DNA from: Cladocopium goreaui
Taxonomy: Eukaryota; Sar; Dinophyceae; Suessiales; Symbiodiniaceae
NCBI GenBank assembly: GCA_947184155.2
Contig: CAMXCT020000829.1
Coordinates: forward strand, 132,501-196,500
Reading direction: 5' to 3'
Length of the DNA stretch: 64,000 nt
Positions within the stretch are counted from its first letter, which is position 1. Each line of letters opens with the position of its first letter. Under the pieces are notes generated by a model, which saw only the letters and a list, made by a program, of their open reading frames with translations, was not told the origin of the DNA and ran no database searches. The translations under genes and the position numbers were made by a program. Shown here piece after piece: positions 12,363 through 24,288 of this stretch.

Positions 12363-12580
12363 AGCTTGCAAAAACCACTTCCCAGTACTACTTTGTACTA
12401 CAAAGCTTGCACAAACACTTCCCAGTACTACTTTGTACTACAAAGCTTGCACAAAGCACTTCCCAGTACTACTTTGTACTACAAAGCTTGCACAAAGCAC
12501 TTCCCAGTACTACTTTGTACTACAAAGCTTGCACAAACTACTTCCCAGTACTACTTTGTACTACAAAGCTTCTACACACA
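12363..12580. repeat. About 40-bp tandem repeat, 5 copies
   Basis: The unit contains CTTCCCAGTACTACTTTGTA and ACTACAAAGCTTGCACAAA and recurs about five times with near-perfect identity. It is a minisatellite contiguous with the next array. Confidence 0.9.
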
Positions 12581-13360
12581 TCAAGTTCTTTCGCAGAGAA
12601 GCTTTTACACACAGCAAGCTTTTCAAGCAGAGAAGCTTTTACACACAGAAGCTTTTACACACAACAAGCTTCTTCACAGAGAAGCTTTCACACACAGCAA
12701 GCGTTTACACACAGAACACTTACACACAGTGCTTTTACACATGGCAAGCGTTTACACACAGAAACTTTTGCACAGAGACGCTTTTACACACAGAGAGGCT
12801 TTTACACACAGCAAGCTTTTACACACAAAATCTTTTTCACACAGCAAGCTTTCAAACACAGCAAGCGTTTACACACAGAACACTTACACACAGTGCTTTT
12901 ACACATGGCAAGCGTTTACACACACAGCAAGCTTTTTAAACAGAGAAGCTTTTACACACAACAAGCTTTTACACAGAGAAGCTTTACACAGCAAGCTTTC
13001 ACACACAGCAAGCTTCTTCACAGAGAAGCTTTTACACACAGCAAGCTTTCACACACAGCAAGCGTTTACACACAGAACACTTACACACAGTGCTTTTACA
13101 CATGGCAAGCGTTTACACACACAGCAAGCTTTTTAAACAGAGAAGCTTTTACACACAACAAGCTTTTACACAGAGAAGCTTTCACACAGCAAGCTTTCAC
13201 ACACAGCAAGCGTTTACACACAGAACACTTACGCACAGTGCTTTTACACATGGCAAGCGTTTACACACACAGAAACTTTTACACAGAGACGCTTTTACAG
13301 AGAAGCTTTTACACACAGCAAGCTTTTACAGAAAAAGTTTTTGCACAGAGAAGCTTTCTT
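12581..13360. repeat. AAGCTT/ACACACAG interspersed array
   Basis: Short modules (GCAAGCTTTTACACACA, GAAGCTTTTACACA, GCAAGCGTTTACACACAG) alternate in a higher-order pattern. A block of about 150 bp recurs near 12700, 12860, 13060 and 13190. No gene is supported. Confidence 0.85.
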
Positions 13361-13377
13361 GTACATAATCACAACAG

Positions 13378-14398
13378 GAATTGCAGCTCCAAAACTGGAT
13401 CTCGACGCCAAAGCGACAAAAAGACGATTTTGAAGCACTTTTAAAAGGAATTTTAAAAGGAAAATTATTAGCGCCAAAATTGAGAAAATCTGCTGACAAA
13501 TCACTTTCGCAGCCTTGATGCAGCCATTCCAATACGATTTACGATCTTCAGCTGCAAAAGACAATAGTATTACGCATGCAGCCGCTGCACCAAGCAACCT
13601 TGACGCAGCCACTACAATGCGATCTGCAGAGACGGAGTTGCAAAACACAATAGAACTACGTGCAATGGCGTCGGAAATTGCAGCTCCAAAACTGGATGGA
13701 TCTCGACGCCAAAGCGACAAAAAGACGATTTTGAAGCAGTTTTTAAAAGGAATTTTAAAAGGAAAATTATTAGCCCCAAAATTGAGAAAATCTGCTGACA
13801 AATCACTTTCGCAGCCTTGATGCAGCCATTCCAATACGATTTACGATCTTCAGCTGCAAAAGACAATAGTATTACGCATGCAGCCGCTGCACCAAGCAAC
13901 CTTGACGCAGCCACTACAATGCGATCTGCAGAGACTGAGTTGCAAAGCACAATAGAACTACGTGCAATGGCGTCGGAAATTGCAGCTCCAAAACCGGATT
14001 TCGACGCCAAAGCGACAAAAAGACGATTTTGAAGCACTTTTTAAAAGGAATTTTAAAAGGAAAATTATTAGCGCCAAAATTGAGAAAATCTGCTGACAAT
14101 TCACTTTCGCAGCCTTGATGCAGCCATTCCAATACGATTTACGATCTTCAGCTGCAAAAGACAATAGTATTACGCATGCAGCCGCTGCGCCAAGCAACCT
14201 TGACGCAGCCACTACAATGCGATCCGCATAGACTGAGTTGCAAAAAACAATAGAACTACGTGCAATGGCGTCGGAAATTGCAGCTCCAAAACCGGATCTC
14301 GACGCCAAAGCGACAAAAAGACCAAAAGGAATTTTAAAAAGGAAAATTACTAGCGCCAAAATTGCGACAATCTTCTGACAAATCAGTGTCGCAGCCTG
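13378..14398. repeat. About 300-bp satellite, 3.4 tandem units
   Basis: Successive units begin GAATTGCAGCTCCAAAA or GAAATTGCAGCTCCAAAA near 13379, 13677, 13978 and 14276 and are highly similar, giving a period of 299-301 bp. The last unit has an internal deletion. Open frames in the units have no support as genes. Confidence 0.9.
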
Positions 14399-15715
14399 GA
14401 TGCGGCCACTTCAATACGATTTACAATCTGCAGCTGCAAAAGACAAAAGTGTTACGCATGCAGCCGCGGCGCGAAGCAACCTTGACGCAGCCCCATTCCA
14501 ATGCAATCTGCGACCACAGCTTCAAGAAACGCATAGAACTACGCACACAGACACAACCACTCGTTGCAAAACACATAGGAGGAACAATTCGCGCACAAAA
14601 CGACCGCAGCCGCACCCGTCGCACAGACGAGGTACCTTTCATCGTCGCCTGCAGCCACTTTACACGGAAAAACACAAGGTTTCGTGCTCCGGCTTCCTCC
14701 CCAAAACATAGCCCATGCAACATTCATGCAGCCATTACAATGCGTTTCGCAGCATCCCGTGGCAAACCCGCACCTATCTACGCACGTGGCAACATCAAAT
14801 AATGATGACAATGAAGCAGCCATTCCAATGCAATTTGCAACCAGAGATTCAAGAACCGCATAGAACTACGCACACGGACACAACCACTCGTTGCAAAACA
14901 CATAGGAGGAACAATTCGCGCACAAAACGACCGCAGCCGCACCCGTCGCACAGACGAGGTACCTTTCATCGTCGGCTGCAGCCACTTTACACGGAAAAAC
15001 ACAAGGTTTGGTGCTCCGGCCTCCTCCCCAAAACAGAGCCCATGCAACATTCATGCAGCCATTACAATGCGTTTCGCAACATCCCGTGGCAAACCCGCAC
15101 CTATCTACGCACGTGGCAACATCAAAACCACTCGTTGCAAAACACATAGGAGGAACAATTCGGGGACAAAACGACCGCAGCCGCACCCGTCGCACACACG
15201 AGGTACCTTTCATCGTCGCCTGCAGCCACTTTACACGGAAAAACAAGGTTTCGTGCTCCGGCTTCCTCCTCAACACAAAGCCGATGCAACATTCATGCAG
15301 CCATTACAATGCGTTTCGCAGCATCCCGTGGCAAACCCGCACCTATCTACGCACGTGGCAACATCAAATAATGATGACAATGAAGCAGCCATTCCAATGC
15401 AATTTGCAACCAGAGATTCAAGAACCGCATAGAACTACGCACACGGACACAACCACTCGTTGCAAAACACATAGGAGGAACAATTCGCGCACAAAACGAC
15501 CGCAGCCGCACCCGTCGCACAGACGAGGTACCTTTCATCGTCGGCTGCAGCCACTTTACACGGAAAAACACAAGGTTTGGTGCTCCGGCCTCCTCCCCAA
15601 AACAGAGCCCATGCAACATTCATGCAGCCATTCCAATGCGATCTGCAACCACAGCTTCAAGAACCGCATAGAACTACGCACACAGGAACAACCACTCGTT
15701 GCAACACACATATTC
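14399..15715. repeat. Second satellite array with 247-327 bp spacing
   Basis: The segment ACTCGTTGCAAAACACATAG and its GC-rich continuation recur near 14569, 14893, 15132 and 15467, together with blocks starting CATTCATGCAGCCATTACAA. Some bases are shared with the 300-bp satellite (GCAGCCATTCCAAT), so the two arrays appear related. Confidence 0.85.
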
Positions 15716-15716
15716 C

Positions 15717-15842
15717 TGCTGTATTGTCAAAGTCAGTTCTTTCCTGATGTATTGTTATTGAGTGTAAAGTCTCACAACCACCCTTCATCAAAGTAAGTTC
15801 TTTCCTGCTGTATTGTCATGTAGTGTAAAGTCTCACACCACC
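15717..15842. repeat. About 62-bp tandem repeat, left part
   Basis: Two units containing CACCCTTCATCAAAGTAAG and TGTATTGTCATGTAGTGTAA. The same array resumes at 25844, on the other side of the LTR element, so the array is the element's insertion site. Confidence 0.9.
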
Positions 15843-15847
15843 CTTCA

Positions 15848-17400
15848 TGTAGAAAAAGCGCCGTGCACAGATCTGCGATCAGATCCAACGCTTCATCCAA
15901 AATTCCTACAGAACTACGCAGGCAGACGCGTACGTCAACCACGCACACCAAACACAAGCGCAGCGCGTAAGTCCCTAAACTAATTAAACTAAAGCACAAC
16001 CGTGTCAAGAAGACTGTTTCACCCTCGACTCCCACATGCTGACGTCAAGCTCCTTCTTTTCGCTCCCGACGCAACACGATCAGTCACAGGGAAACAAAAC
16101 ACAACAAACAAACAAAACACCGAAGGAAGATACAGTGTTCCCATGTGTTGGTCTGTCTTATGTCAAGTTATGTGACACAGCAGCTCTGGTTCATTAAATG
16201 AACTTCTGACACCAGTCCTTCGAGCCGATGTCTCAACTGGTAAACTCGATTCCAGGTTTCCAGTTAACAAACCTCAAGTTCTTCAAATAAAGGTTTGTTG
16301 AAACGATTCCAGCTGCTACAAGTCTACAAAACTCAATTTCCACTAAGTGAATTCAAAAACATCGAAACACTTCCAAAAGTTCTCAAATCAAACTGGTTCT
16401 CATTCAAACGTGAATAACCAGCTCATTAGTCACAAGCTGACTAGCTTCTCAAGAACGAAGTGATTCACACAAAGTATCTGTACAACCTTCTTCTGTATAC
16501 AAAACATAGTCAGAACATAACGTTCCTTCTCCAAATCAGCTTTCCACATAGAGATAGCATCCCACAGCTTCAAACCTCAATGTAGAATAGAATGTTCTGT
16601 TCGACATTGTCAATGTAGGTCAGCCAAATACAGTTGTATCGCTGAAGTCTTTCGACCACTGTAATAGCCAATCTACAATGTAGACCAAAGTCGTCTCAAA
16701 ACAATGTTGTCCTCACAGAGATAACCAAAGTCTTCTCAAGGACGATACAATGCTCACCATAGGATCAAGTGTATGATCCATAGGTCACGATGACGATGAT
16801 GTAGGTATTATCCTCACAATACCGAAACATCTCATCACAAAGCTCTTGGACAAATAAGACGAATAAATATGGCAATTGTCCTCACAATGCCACTGCATCT
16901 CATAATCCAAACTCAAAGTGTAGTAGCTTCTCTCCATCAGGTACTTTCAGCTAGCTTAAACTCTTCTCCAAGAGTTTCTGGCTGTGTTCTCATCACTTGG
17001 AGAGAATAAGCTTCCCAGTGTCGATGACACAATAAACAAACTCAATGTCAAACCAATGTAGGTATCTTCAGCTCAAGTAATAAGCTGTACCAGACTCAAG
17101 CTGAATCCGGGATAAGGTGTAGAACTGACTAATACGTCACAATCAGTATTGACCTGATCAATGACATCATCCTGATGTCACAGAATGATGGGTCCGAGGC
17201 TAATAGAATATTGTGATACAGGTTGGTCACATACAAGCTTCCTTCCGCAATAAGTAGAGTGTTCTCTACCAATCTTCCATGACGCGATGAACTCTTGTAG
17301 TAGCCTTCCACGTATCTTCTGTGCATAAACTATACAATGATGAATGGCATGTCGCTCCACCCTTACCCAAAGGGTGTTCCCATAGGGTGTCAAATTTCCA
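15848..17400 (-). repeat. LTR, 3' copy in element orientation
   Basis: It starts TGTAG and ends TTTCCA on the plus strand, so it reads TGGAAA...CTACA in element orientation. The length of 1,553 bp matches the other copy without any gap. No coding frame is credible within it. Confidence 0.9.
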
Positions 17401-17412
17401 AACCCCCTTTCG
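17401..17412 (-). other. Polypurine tract
   Basis: On the minus strand CGAAAGGGGGTT lies immediately upstream of the 3' LTR. That is where plus-strand DNA synthesis of an LTR retroelement is primed. Confidence 0.7.
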
Positions 17413-17790
17413 ACATGACATCTCATCCACTCACATCACTGCCAAATACGGATACCAATAGTATTCGGTGATCCGCAGAAAAATGTTCATGTTCCAGATC
17501 ACATTCATGATCGAAAAGATAGTCAAAGAAGAACACGTCTTCCAATACGCAAGATAGATGATGAAGCATCACCCAAAACTCATCCCTGTCGATTCATGCA
17601 CAATGTTGTAACTTTCGAATTCCAAATCTCCTCTGTCGAAATAAAACCAGATGTGGGAATACCAGATTCAGTCCAAAGACTCCTGGAGTCTTTTCAGTAC
17701 CAAATTCATCTCCCAAAATCCAGTTCCTCGGATAAACCATGGCTTCAATAACGATGTATCTACGGTGTTGTTGTCTTCCTACAACAAACG

Positions 17791-17879
<89 letters not shown>

Positions 17880-18832
17880 GAACAGAACAGAACAAAACAA
17901 ACACACACACACACACGAGACCCAAGACGAAACCTAACGTCACACAATCGGAGTCAACACGAAAACAAAGGCCAACTGTTTCAGCTAATCCGCACCTTCG
18001 TGAAGAAGGTAGGCGTATGAAAAGAAAACGCAAGTGAAATAATGTCACTCGTGCAACTCATCTCAAATTCAAAGCAAGTAAAGTACAGTTCACAGTCACT
18101 GCACAACAAATTCAAAACACTCTGAATGAAAATCGTTCACAGTTAGGGTTCCGACTAGCTAGGATCGGCACAGAGTGAGGAAGCGGTGAGAGCCCTTCTG
18201 ACAGAACAGCTCTCACAGTTTCTTCATTGCAAAGATCGCTGTCCCCCTTTCAAAGTCTGATCCATCCTGATGATCTCGGAAGTGTGATATGTCTTGTCTA
18301 AGTCTAAGTTCATGTTATCCCATGAAAGTTCAATGTGTCCACAATCATGGCATCAGATTTCCCGGAAGGTTTTCCGCTTAGTTATACTCAGATTCCGTCT
18401 GAGTTTCTTCCCAGGTTCTCATCATTTGCCATGACAACTCAACTGCATCACACTTACATGAACGCATTCCGAAGCAAACTTCAAAACCAATGTAAGCACA
18501 CAAACATGAACGCACAAGTTCAAACCATGTTCAGCAACAGCAAATTCGATCAAAACAACATCAATCTTCTTCATGATGTCTCCCTCAGATCTGTTAGCAA
18601 CTCCAAGTACTGAATACCTTCACGAACGTTGCTCTCGCTATCGTCATTGAGAGACATTACACACATACGACAACGAAACGAACGTTAAACAACGAACAAA
18701 ACAACATCCAAACAAAATCATGTCTACTGCGTCAATCGGTGTGTCTTCCCCCTTTTAAACTCATGCTCGATGTCTGTGTCCAGCCATATCGTCTTCTCTG
18801 AAAACAGCAAGTGAACCTCGAGTTGACAAGAA
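17413..18832. other. Internal non-coding part of the LTR element
   Basis: No convincing ORF. An (AAC)n microsatellite occupies 17794-17879. Open frames of Asn, Thr or Val runs over it are artefacts. Confidence 0.6.
17794..17879. repeat. (AAC)n microsatellite
   Basis: About 28 perfect AAC triplets, followed by short AACAG and CA runs. Confidence 0.95.
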
Positions 18833-20098
18833 TCAACTATTCTCTTGTTGCCTCACCAGACGAATTTTAGTGCCTTTGGCACTCTGCTCAGGGGTATACC
18901 CGGCGATATTCGCGCGTCCCCTGCACTTGGACATCGTACCCGTCGCTGGGTCATGACGAGCAGTTGGTGAAACACACCTAATGCGACCCGTGGTCTCTTC
19001 GATCACCTGAAAAGGTGGGGATTTAACATCCCTCACTTCCATGGCCAAGGGGTAGCTCATCGGTAACTCCCCCATCTTTGCCGGGCTGTAGCCCATGAAC
19101 TTCGCCACTGGAAGCGATGGCGGCGATGCCATCATAGGTCTCGGAGATACCATAGATGGCACTGACGGTGGAGGTGGCAGGTGACTAGGACCGAAGCTCC
19201 CACCATGTGCCGGCGTCAGCGGTGCTGCTGGCGGGCTACTTTGTGGCATACCAGGATGTCCCATGGGTGGCTGCGGAGGATCGTATGCCGGAGCTCCCTC
19301 TGTCGGTGTCCCCTTTTCAATCCTCTCAGCAACCAATCTCATTTTCTCCTGAAGCTTATCCATCGCTTCAAGAAGCTGTTCCATGACCTCCTTCTGGGAT
19401 TGGTCCCTCTCTGCACGGTTTTGGTTGTTCTTCTTGAGAACGTCCCCCATGGATACATTCAGCGCCCACTCCAGGTGCTTCTTTAACTTGGTATATTCAC
19501 CCACGACCGCGCCCACGCGGCTGGTGTTGTGATTCACACCGGCGGCCAATGATTCTGATGCTCTTGCCATGTTGTTGACCGCTTCACCTACGGCTTCAAG
19601 GCTCCTGCAAAGGTCTTGTTGAAGAACATGCGTACTCTTGATAAGAGTATCAAGCTTGTCCGTTGAGCCTTTCAGCGCAGCGACCATCGAAGTGATTCCC
19701 ACAGCCAAACCTGTGGTAGAGGACAATAAGTCCGTTACATCACTGGGTTCAAATGTCTCATGCATCCTCCCCCTTGGAGATCTCGATCTATCTTCCTCTC
19801 TTCCAGCCTCTCTTTCTTCCCTCTCTTCTCCAGGTACATGAGCAGTGTTCTCTTCCCCTTCTTTTTCTGATTCCGTCTCATCCTTTCCTGCCTGTGCCGT
19901 CAACGGTGGATTCTCAGACATGGGGAATTCTCCTGCTGCTGCCTCTGGAGCTGCCGGGGCTGCTGGAGCTGCTGGAGCTGGCACGTTCGCTGCCATGAAT
20001 CGTTCGAGTCTCCTAGTCAAGGCCTGATGCACTCGCTGGGATAAGCCGGGGCCCAAATACAGCTTGGGCATAATCTGCAATGCAACTTGACGATCCAT
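18833..20098 (-). CDS. 421-aa coiled-coil, proline-rich protein of the LTR element
   Basis: The longest frame in the element opens with ATG at 20098. Regions in order: a short helical head, an Ala/Pro linker (about residues 38-55), a charged Glu/Arg stretch ending RSRSPRGR, a long helical segment (about 120-260) with heptad-like spacing, a Pro/Met/Ser-rich region (about 270-340), and a basic C-terminus. There is no zinc knuckle and no enzyme motif. By position and composition it may act as a Gag-like structural protein, but it could equally be a captured host sequence. I do not recognise a family. Confidence 0.5.
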   Translation of the reverse strand: MDRQVALQIMPKLYLGPGLSQRVHQALTRRLERFMAANVPAPAAPAAPAAPEAAAGEFPMSENPPLTAQAGKDETESEKEGEENTAHVPGEEREEREAGREEDRSRSPRGRMHETFEPSDVTDLLSSTTGLAVGITSMVAALKGSTDKLDTLIKSTHVLQQDLCRSLEAVGEAVNNMARASESLAAGVNHNTSRVGAVVGEYTKLKKHLEWALNVSMGDVLKKNNQNRAERDQSQKEVMEQLLEAMDKLQEKMRLVAERIEKGTPTEGAPAYDPPQPPMGHPGMPQSSPPAAPLTPAHGGSFGPSHLPPPPSVPSMVSPRPMMASPPSLPVAKFMGYSPAKMGELPMSYPLAMEVRDVKSPPFQVIEETTGRIRCVSPTARHDPATGTMSKCRGRANIAGYTPEQSAKGTKIRLVRQQENS

Positions 20099-20765
20099 CT
20101 ACCGACCATGCAGGTTACAGCTCAGCCATTTCATGCCATGCCAAGCACAAACTCTCTCTTGTTCATCCTAAGGTGCGTGACGCACACCTTAACAGATGAA
20201 TCACACTTCCAACCACGATCACACTTCTTATTACCCCAAGATGCGTGCCGCACATCTTGATAGGTAATGTGCAATCAATCAAACTTCAATGTCTCAGACA
20301 AAACGTAAATAATGCAGACCGATGCAAACATGCAAACTCAACTCACATCCAAACTGTCAATCCATGCACAACCCTTCACATGACTGCACAAACAGATCAC
20401 AGTGGTTTCTGCGCATAAAACCCATAGACATGTCATGCAGCAAAAATGAAAACCAGTGCAAAACTCATGACAGCTGACATCGAAACTGCTCAAACTCGGT
20501 CTCACAAGTCCAAATTCTGTCCGTTCGAGTCCAGTCTAGTCCGAAATCGTCCACAACTCTGAAATTTCCAAATTGTCAATGAGTGTGCCAAAAGAAACTT
20601 CCCAGACATCTCAAATTGTTATTCCACTCCAATCTCAGCTTGACAGCTCTTTCACCACAGCTTTTGCATCTCTCCTCGCAGCTGTCGTCGGCTTCCAAGC
20701 CTAGCACTACCACCCGGTTTGGAAACCCTAAAAACCTATACATTGGGAGCAGGCTTCCTCCCTAC
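20099..20765. other. Spacer in the LTR element
   Basis: Non-coding. A short imperfect repeat is present: CCTAAGGTGCGTGACGCACA and CCCAAGATGCGTGCCGCACA (about 20166 and 20236), each followed by a CACCTTAA or CATCTTGA arm that could close a stem. Confidence 0.5.
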
Positions 20766-21155
20766 TCAGACGATCTTGTGAGCGTCCGCGGCAAACTTGT
20801 ACAACAAGTTGCCATTCTGGTCGAATTCCAGAGCCTTCATAGTGCCTTGCCAACGATATTCATTGGGCTTGTACTTCAGAAGGATCCCCGCCTCGGCCTT
20901 CTGGAGATAGCCAATGGCGGTCAATTCGACCTCAACCAGGACATAATCCTTGGCACAGAACTCACCCTTGGGACCTTCTGGCGTCCAATCATTGAAGTAC
21001 TGCGCACGCTCAACGGCGGCCACGGGGTCTTTTCGTAGTCCAAACCTTTTGGAATATTCGTCCGGCTGGATCTCCTTGCCATTGTTCAAGTCATCAAACT
21101 GCTTAGGAGTCAGAGCCAACCAAAGACGAAGGGAATCCATTGCCGTTGATACCAA
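20766..21155 (-). CDS. 129-aa hypothetical protein in the LTR element
   Basis: An open frame of 129 codons with varied, coding-like composition (for example EFCAKDYVLVEVELTAIGYL). It has no known motif and no membrane segment. The annotated start (21155) is not ATG in all readings; an internal Met lies five codons in. It may be a captured exon, since non-autonomous LTR elements often carry host fragments. Confidence 0.4.
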   Translation of the reverse strand: MVSTAMDSLRLWLALTPKQFDDLNNGKEIQPDEYSKRFGLRKDPVAAVERAQYFNDWTPEGPKGEFCAKDYVLVEVELTAIGYLQKAEAGILLKYKPNEYRWQGTMKALEFDQNGNLLYKFAADAHKIV

Positions 21156-23261
21156 AGGATCTCAAAACGATCGTAAGGACAGCTGAAATGCAAAGCACTG
21201 AGCCAAAGTTGTCTTATAGTAAAACAGCAAAAGTGGAATGAAATCTGTACATACATGCGAAGTTCAAACATGCCTTCAAGTCAAGTTCAACAACAGAACA
21301 CTGCTCCATACTTCGTCTCTCACTTAGACAGTATGTCGAGCAACAAACTGACATCACATTTACATTCATTTCCAGTCAGTTTCACGTTTCTGTTTCGGAA
21401 CCTATGCAAGTCGTAATCGCCCCTGCCGTCCAGTTCCCTACTTCTCTCTTTCTGACATAATTTGTTACCTGAGCCTATGCACGTCTGCAATCCAGCTCAT
21501 GTGTGAACCTTGCAACGTCTTGCAGTCTGGTCCACGTTTTGACTTCCTACAACCTTTCTTTCCCTTTTTGGAACCTATGCAAGTCGTCTAGTCGCCCCTG
21601 CCGTCCAGTTCCCTATGGACCTATATGCAGCGCCTCTGCCATCCAGCCCATTTCTTTCCTTTTGGTTGTCAGTCAAAACTCTTTCAATTCAGTTAAATTA
21701 CAAATCTCAAATCCCAAGTTCCCTCTTTTGCTTTTCACTCTGAGCAACACGCTGAAGCAAAGCTACACTACCGTTCTACTCATCTCTCAGGATACTTTGC
21801 AAAGCTCGGCTGCAGATCTCGTTGAACTCCATGCCAGCCTTCTGGTAGAACAAGATGGCAACCAACGCGGCCCAAGGTTCACAAAGGAACCTTCCAGGGT
21901 CAAACAACACCACAACTCACCTTGTTCGCAAAATTCATCACTACCAGAGAAAATGCCACGCCCAACGTAGGGAAGTGACGCTGACAATCATCATCACAGA
22001 CACTATCGAGCCCACTTTATAGCAACCATGGCCATTCATGTATCCAAATCCACTACGAGAGGTGCAACACGGTACATCAGCTCTGAGCTGAAAGGGAAAA
22101 CTTGAGCAAAAAATGGAAAACTCGCACTCAAACTGTCTTCACACAAAGTCCAGTTAGTATGACAACAACTCCAGAGTACCTACCTGTCTCAGGGTCCAAT
22201 ACACTTTCTCTGCATCTGTCCCAGTCTCCGCGACTACATCTGTTCCAGATCTCACAAACAAACTGCAACAATCCAAGCAGCGTAAGTCATACCTGACCTG
22301 CCTGTGGCACCAAAACAACTGTTCAAATTCCAGTCAAGGAAAACATGAAAACAAACTCACAGCAAAGTTTCCTGTTTCGTTTCAAGTTCAGTTCAAACCA
22401 ATTTCTACTTCCTACACAGTTCAGGCCGTCTCCAATGACTCACTACTTGTTCTAACCAAACACGATCACAACTGCAGTTCAAACCATGGTTACCTGATGC
22501 ATCTGAGAAATCAAAACCAACGTTCCCAAACAGGCAAACAAAGCGCACTCTGACCATGCCTACTCGCAATCCGTTGTCAACCAACAATCTCAACACCAAG
22601 TTCCACTGTGCCTTCAGTGTCATGACGGTTCCTATCTCTCTCTCTCACTCAGCACTCTAGTACCTACCATGCCAGGCAACTCACCATGCTTCAGGCTTCA
22701 ATCTTAAGGTCACCAGTCAGTGCAAACATCCGTCAAGCCCCACTGTTCCTGCACACTACCGAACCTCAGGTGTTCAGGTACTCGCATCTTATCTCACAAA
22801 TATGGCAACTAAACCAAGGTCACTGACAAAGCAAACTCGACCCTCCAGGTTCTCATGCCGATGTTTCTCAAATGTGTGTGGCAACTAAACCAAGGTCACT
22901 GACCCTCCAGGTTCTCATGCCATTGTTTCTCTAATGTGTGGCAACTAAACCAAGGTCACCGACCCTCCAGGTTCTCATGCCATTGTTTCTCTAATGTGGA
23001 CCTATGCAGCACCCTGCCATCCAGTCCCTCTTTCTCATGTTACTTCTCTACTTTCCTTTCAACTCTTTCTAGTGATTCTCTAGGCTCTCTCTCTCTCTCT
23101 CTCTCTTGCCAAAGTCACCAAACTTCTCACATGCAAGTGACGCAACTCGATGTATTGCAGCTCAATCGTTGCAACCTACTTTTCTCACGCTTACCACTAC
23201 TGTCAGAAACCCTATCGCCTACATCTACCACATCTCCCATACAGCAATGGGTCGCAGGTAT
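21156..23261. repeat. Spacer with minisatellites in the LTR element
   Basis: No gene seen. A unit with GGAACCTATGCAAGTCGT and CGCCCCTGCCGTCCAGTTCC recurs near 21400 and 21570. A unit of about 60 bp (CTAAACCAAGGTCAC..GACCCTCCAGGTTCTCATGCC) recurs three times at about 22806-22996. A short (CT)n run lies near 23090. Confidence 0.7.
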
Positions 23262-23729
23262 TCAACCTTGCAATGACCTGCGGTATCTGCCTAAGATATG
23301 GTCACGCATCTCACAAATCTGCCTCTGCATTTCGGTTTCCAGATCTCTGAGGTGGTCTCGGAACATCGCTATGATGTCTCGCTGATTCGCATTCAGACGA
23401 ACATCTTCAAGTAACGGCAAAAGCCATTCCAAGAGAACAAGCATAGTCTGTATCAGCCGAAAGACACTCGTCACCCTCTCTAATCCAATAATCCAACCAA
23501 TGTACTGCTCCTCCATTGCATCACGTAACGGTCGGTTGTTGGTGCGATTGCGATTGTCCATTCTTAGCACAAATCGGATGGCGATATTTTCCTTGAGTTC
23601 AAACGCTTCGGTTCCAACCAAAAATGTATTTTCCCAAACTTCACACTCAAGAACTTCTAGACCAGTTGTCGGAGTCTTCACTTGTCCAAACACCTCACTT
23701 GTGTCTCCAGGACCTACTCCCAACTTCAA
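23262..23729 (-). CDS. 155-aa hypothetical protein in the LTR element
   Basis: An open frame with an N-terminal segment (GPGDTSEVFGQ) that belongs to the tandem repeat upstream, then a coding-like region with NIAIRFVLRMDNRN, a hydrophobic helix (LIQTMLVLLEWLLPLL) and a charged helical C-terminus. It could be a captured host exon. I see no family match. The N-terminal boundary is uncertain because the repeat keeps the frame open. Confidence 0.4.
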   Translation of the reverse strand: MKLGVGPGDTSEVFGQVKTPTTGLEVLECEVWENTFLVGTEAFELKENIAIRFVLRMDNRNRTNNRPLRDAMEEQYIGWIIGLERVTSVFRLIQTMLVLLEWLLPLLEDVRLNANQRDIIAMFRDHLRDLETEMQRQICEMRDHILGRYRRSLQG

Positions 23730-23960
23730 CCTAACAATCTTACTTACTCCTCTTTACCTATCTCCAGGCAAGTTGTCGGAGCCTTCATTTGTCCAAGCAC
23801 CTCACCCGTGCCTCCAGGATCTACTCCCAACCTCGGCCTGTCGAGATATTCTCCATGCTCATCTCCAGGCAAGTTGTCGGAGTTCTCATCGTGTCCAAAC
23901 ACCTCACTTGTGTCTCCAGGACTTACTCCCAACCTCAGCCTGTCGAGATATTCTCAAGCA
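23640..23960. repeat. About 105-bp tandem repeat, 3 copies
   Basis: Units carry CAAGTTGTCGGAG, CACCTCACTTGTGTCTCCAG and ACTACTCCCAACCT-like blocks in the same order. Each preserves an open frame on the minus strand. Confidence 0.75.
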
Positions 23961-24269
23961 CTTCACACAAAAACATGTCGTCTCAGGCAATCAATTGACA
24001 AGTCACCTTCAGCAAATGACCTTACAGCCAACATGCCCAAAAAGTGAAACAAAACCCATTGTCCAGATCAAGAATACTCAAGCTCTTCGATGCCCTTGAC
24101 TCTACATCAGCAATGTACCAACCTAGTGTCGACTGTAAATCCTTAGCACAAGCTCAACACATATCCCTGCAGAAGATTCAGGAGCTCAATACAAACGATT
24201 CCAGCTTCACCTTAGATGGTGTCCTTAGTACACTGCAACAAGGGTCAGCGGAGAATGGTGTGGGTAGCT

Positions 24270-24288
24270 CCGTAGAGCTCGGCTACCA
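24270..24288 (-). other. Primer-binding site
   Basis: Directly internal to the 5' LTR (element orientation) the minus strand reads TGGTAGCCGAGCTCTACGG. It starts with TGG, complementary to tRNA CCA, and resembles the initiator-Met PBS used by many LTR elements. Confidence 0.65.

Noticed and set aside
12363-12580. Possible CRISPR array
   Set aside because: Repeats are directly contiguous with no unique spacers, and the genome is eukaryotic.
11592-13444. Open frames of up to 514 codons rich in His, Thr, Ser and Phe
   Set aside because: They are translations of short tandem repeats (CACTTCACACTC and AAGCTTTTACACACAG); several frames are open at once and the peptide is purely periodic.
15772-17426. 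Small ORFs in both LTR copies
   Set aside because: They duplicate exactly because the LTRs do; composition is not coding-like and there is no motif.
17594-18048. Poly-Asn, poly-Thr and poly-Val frames
   Set aside because: They are three readings of the (AAC)n microsatellite.
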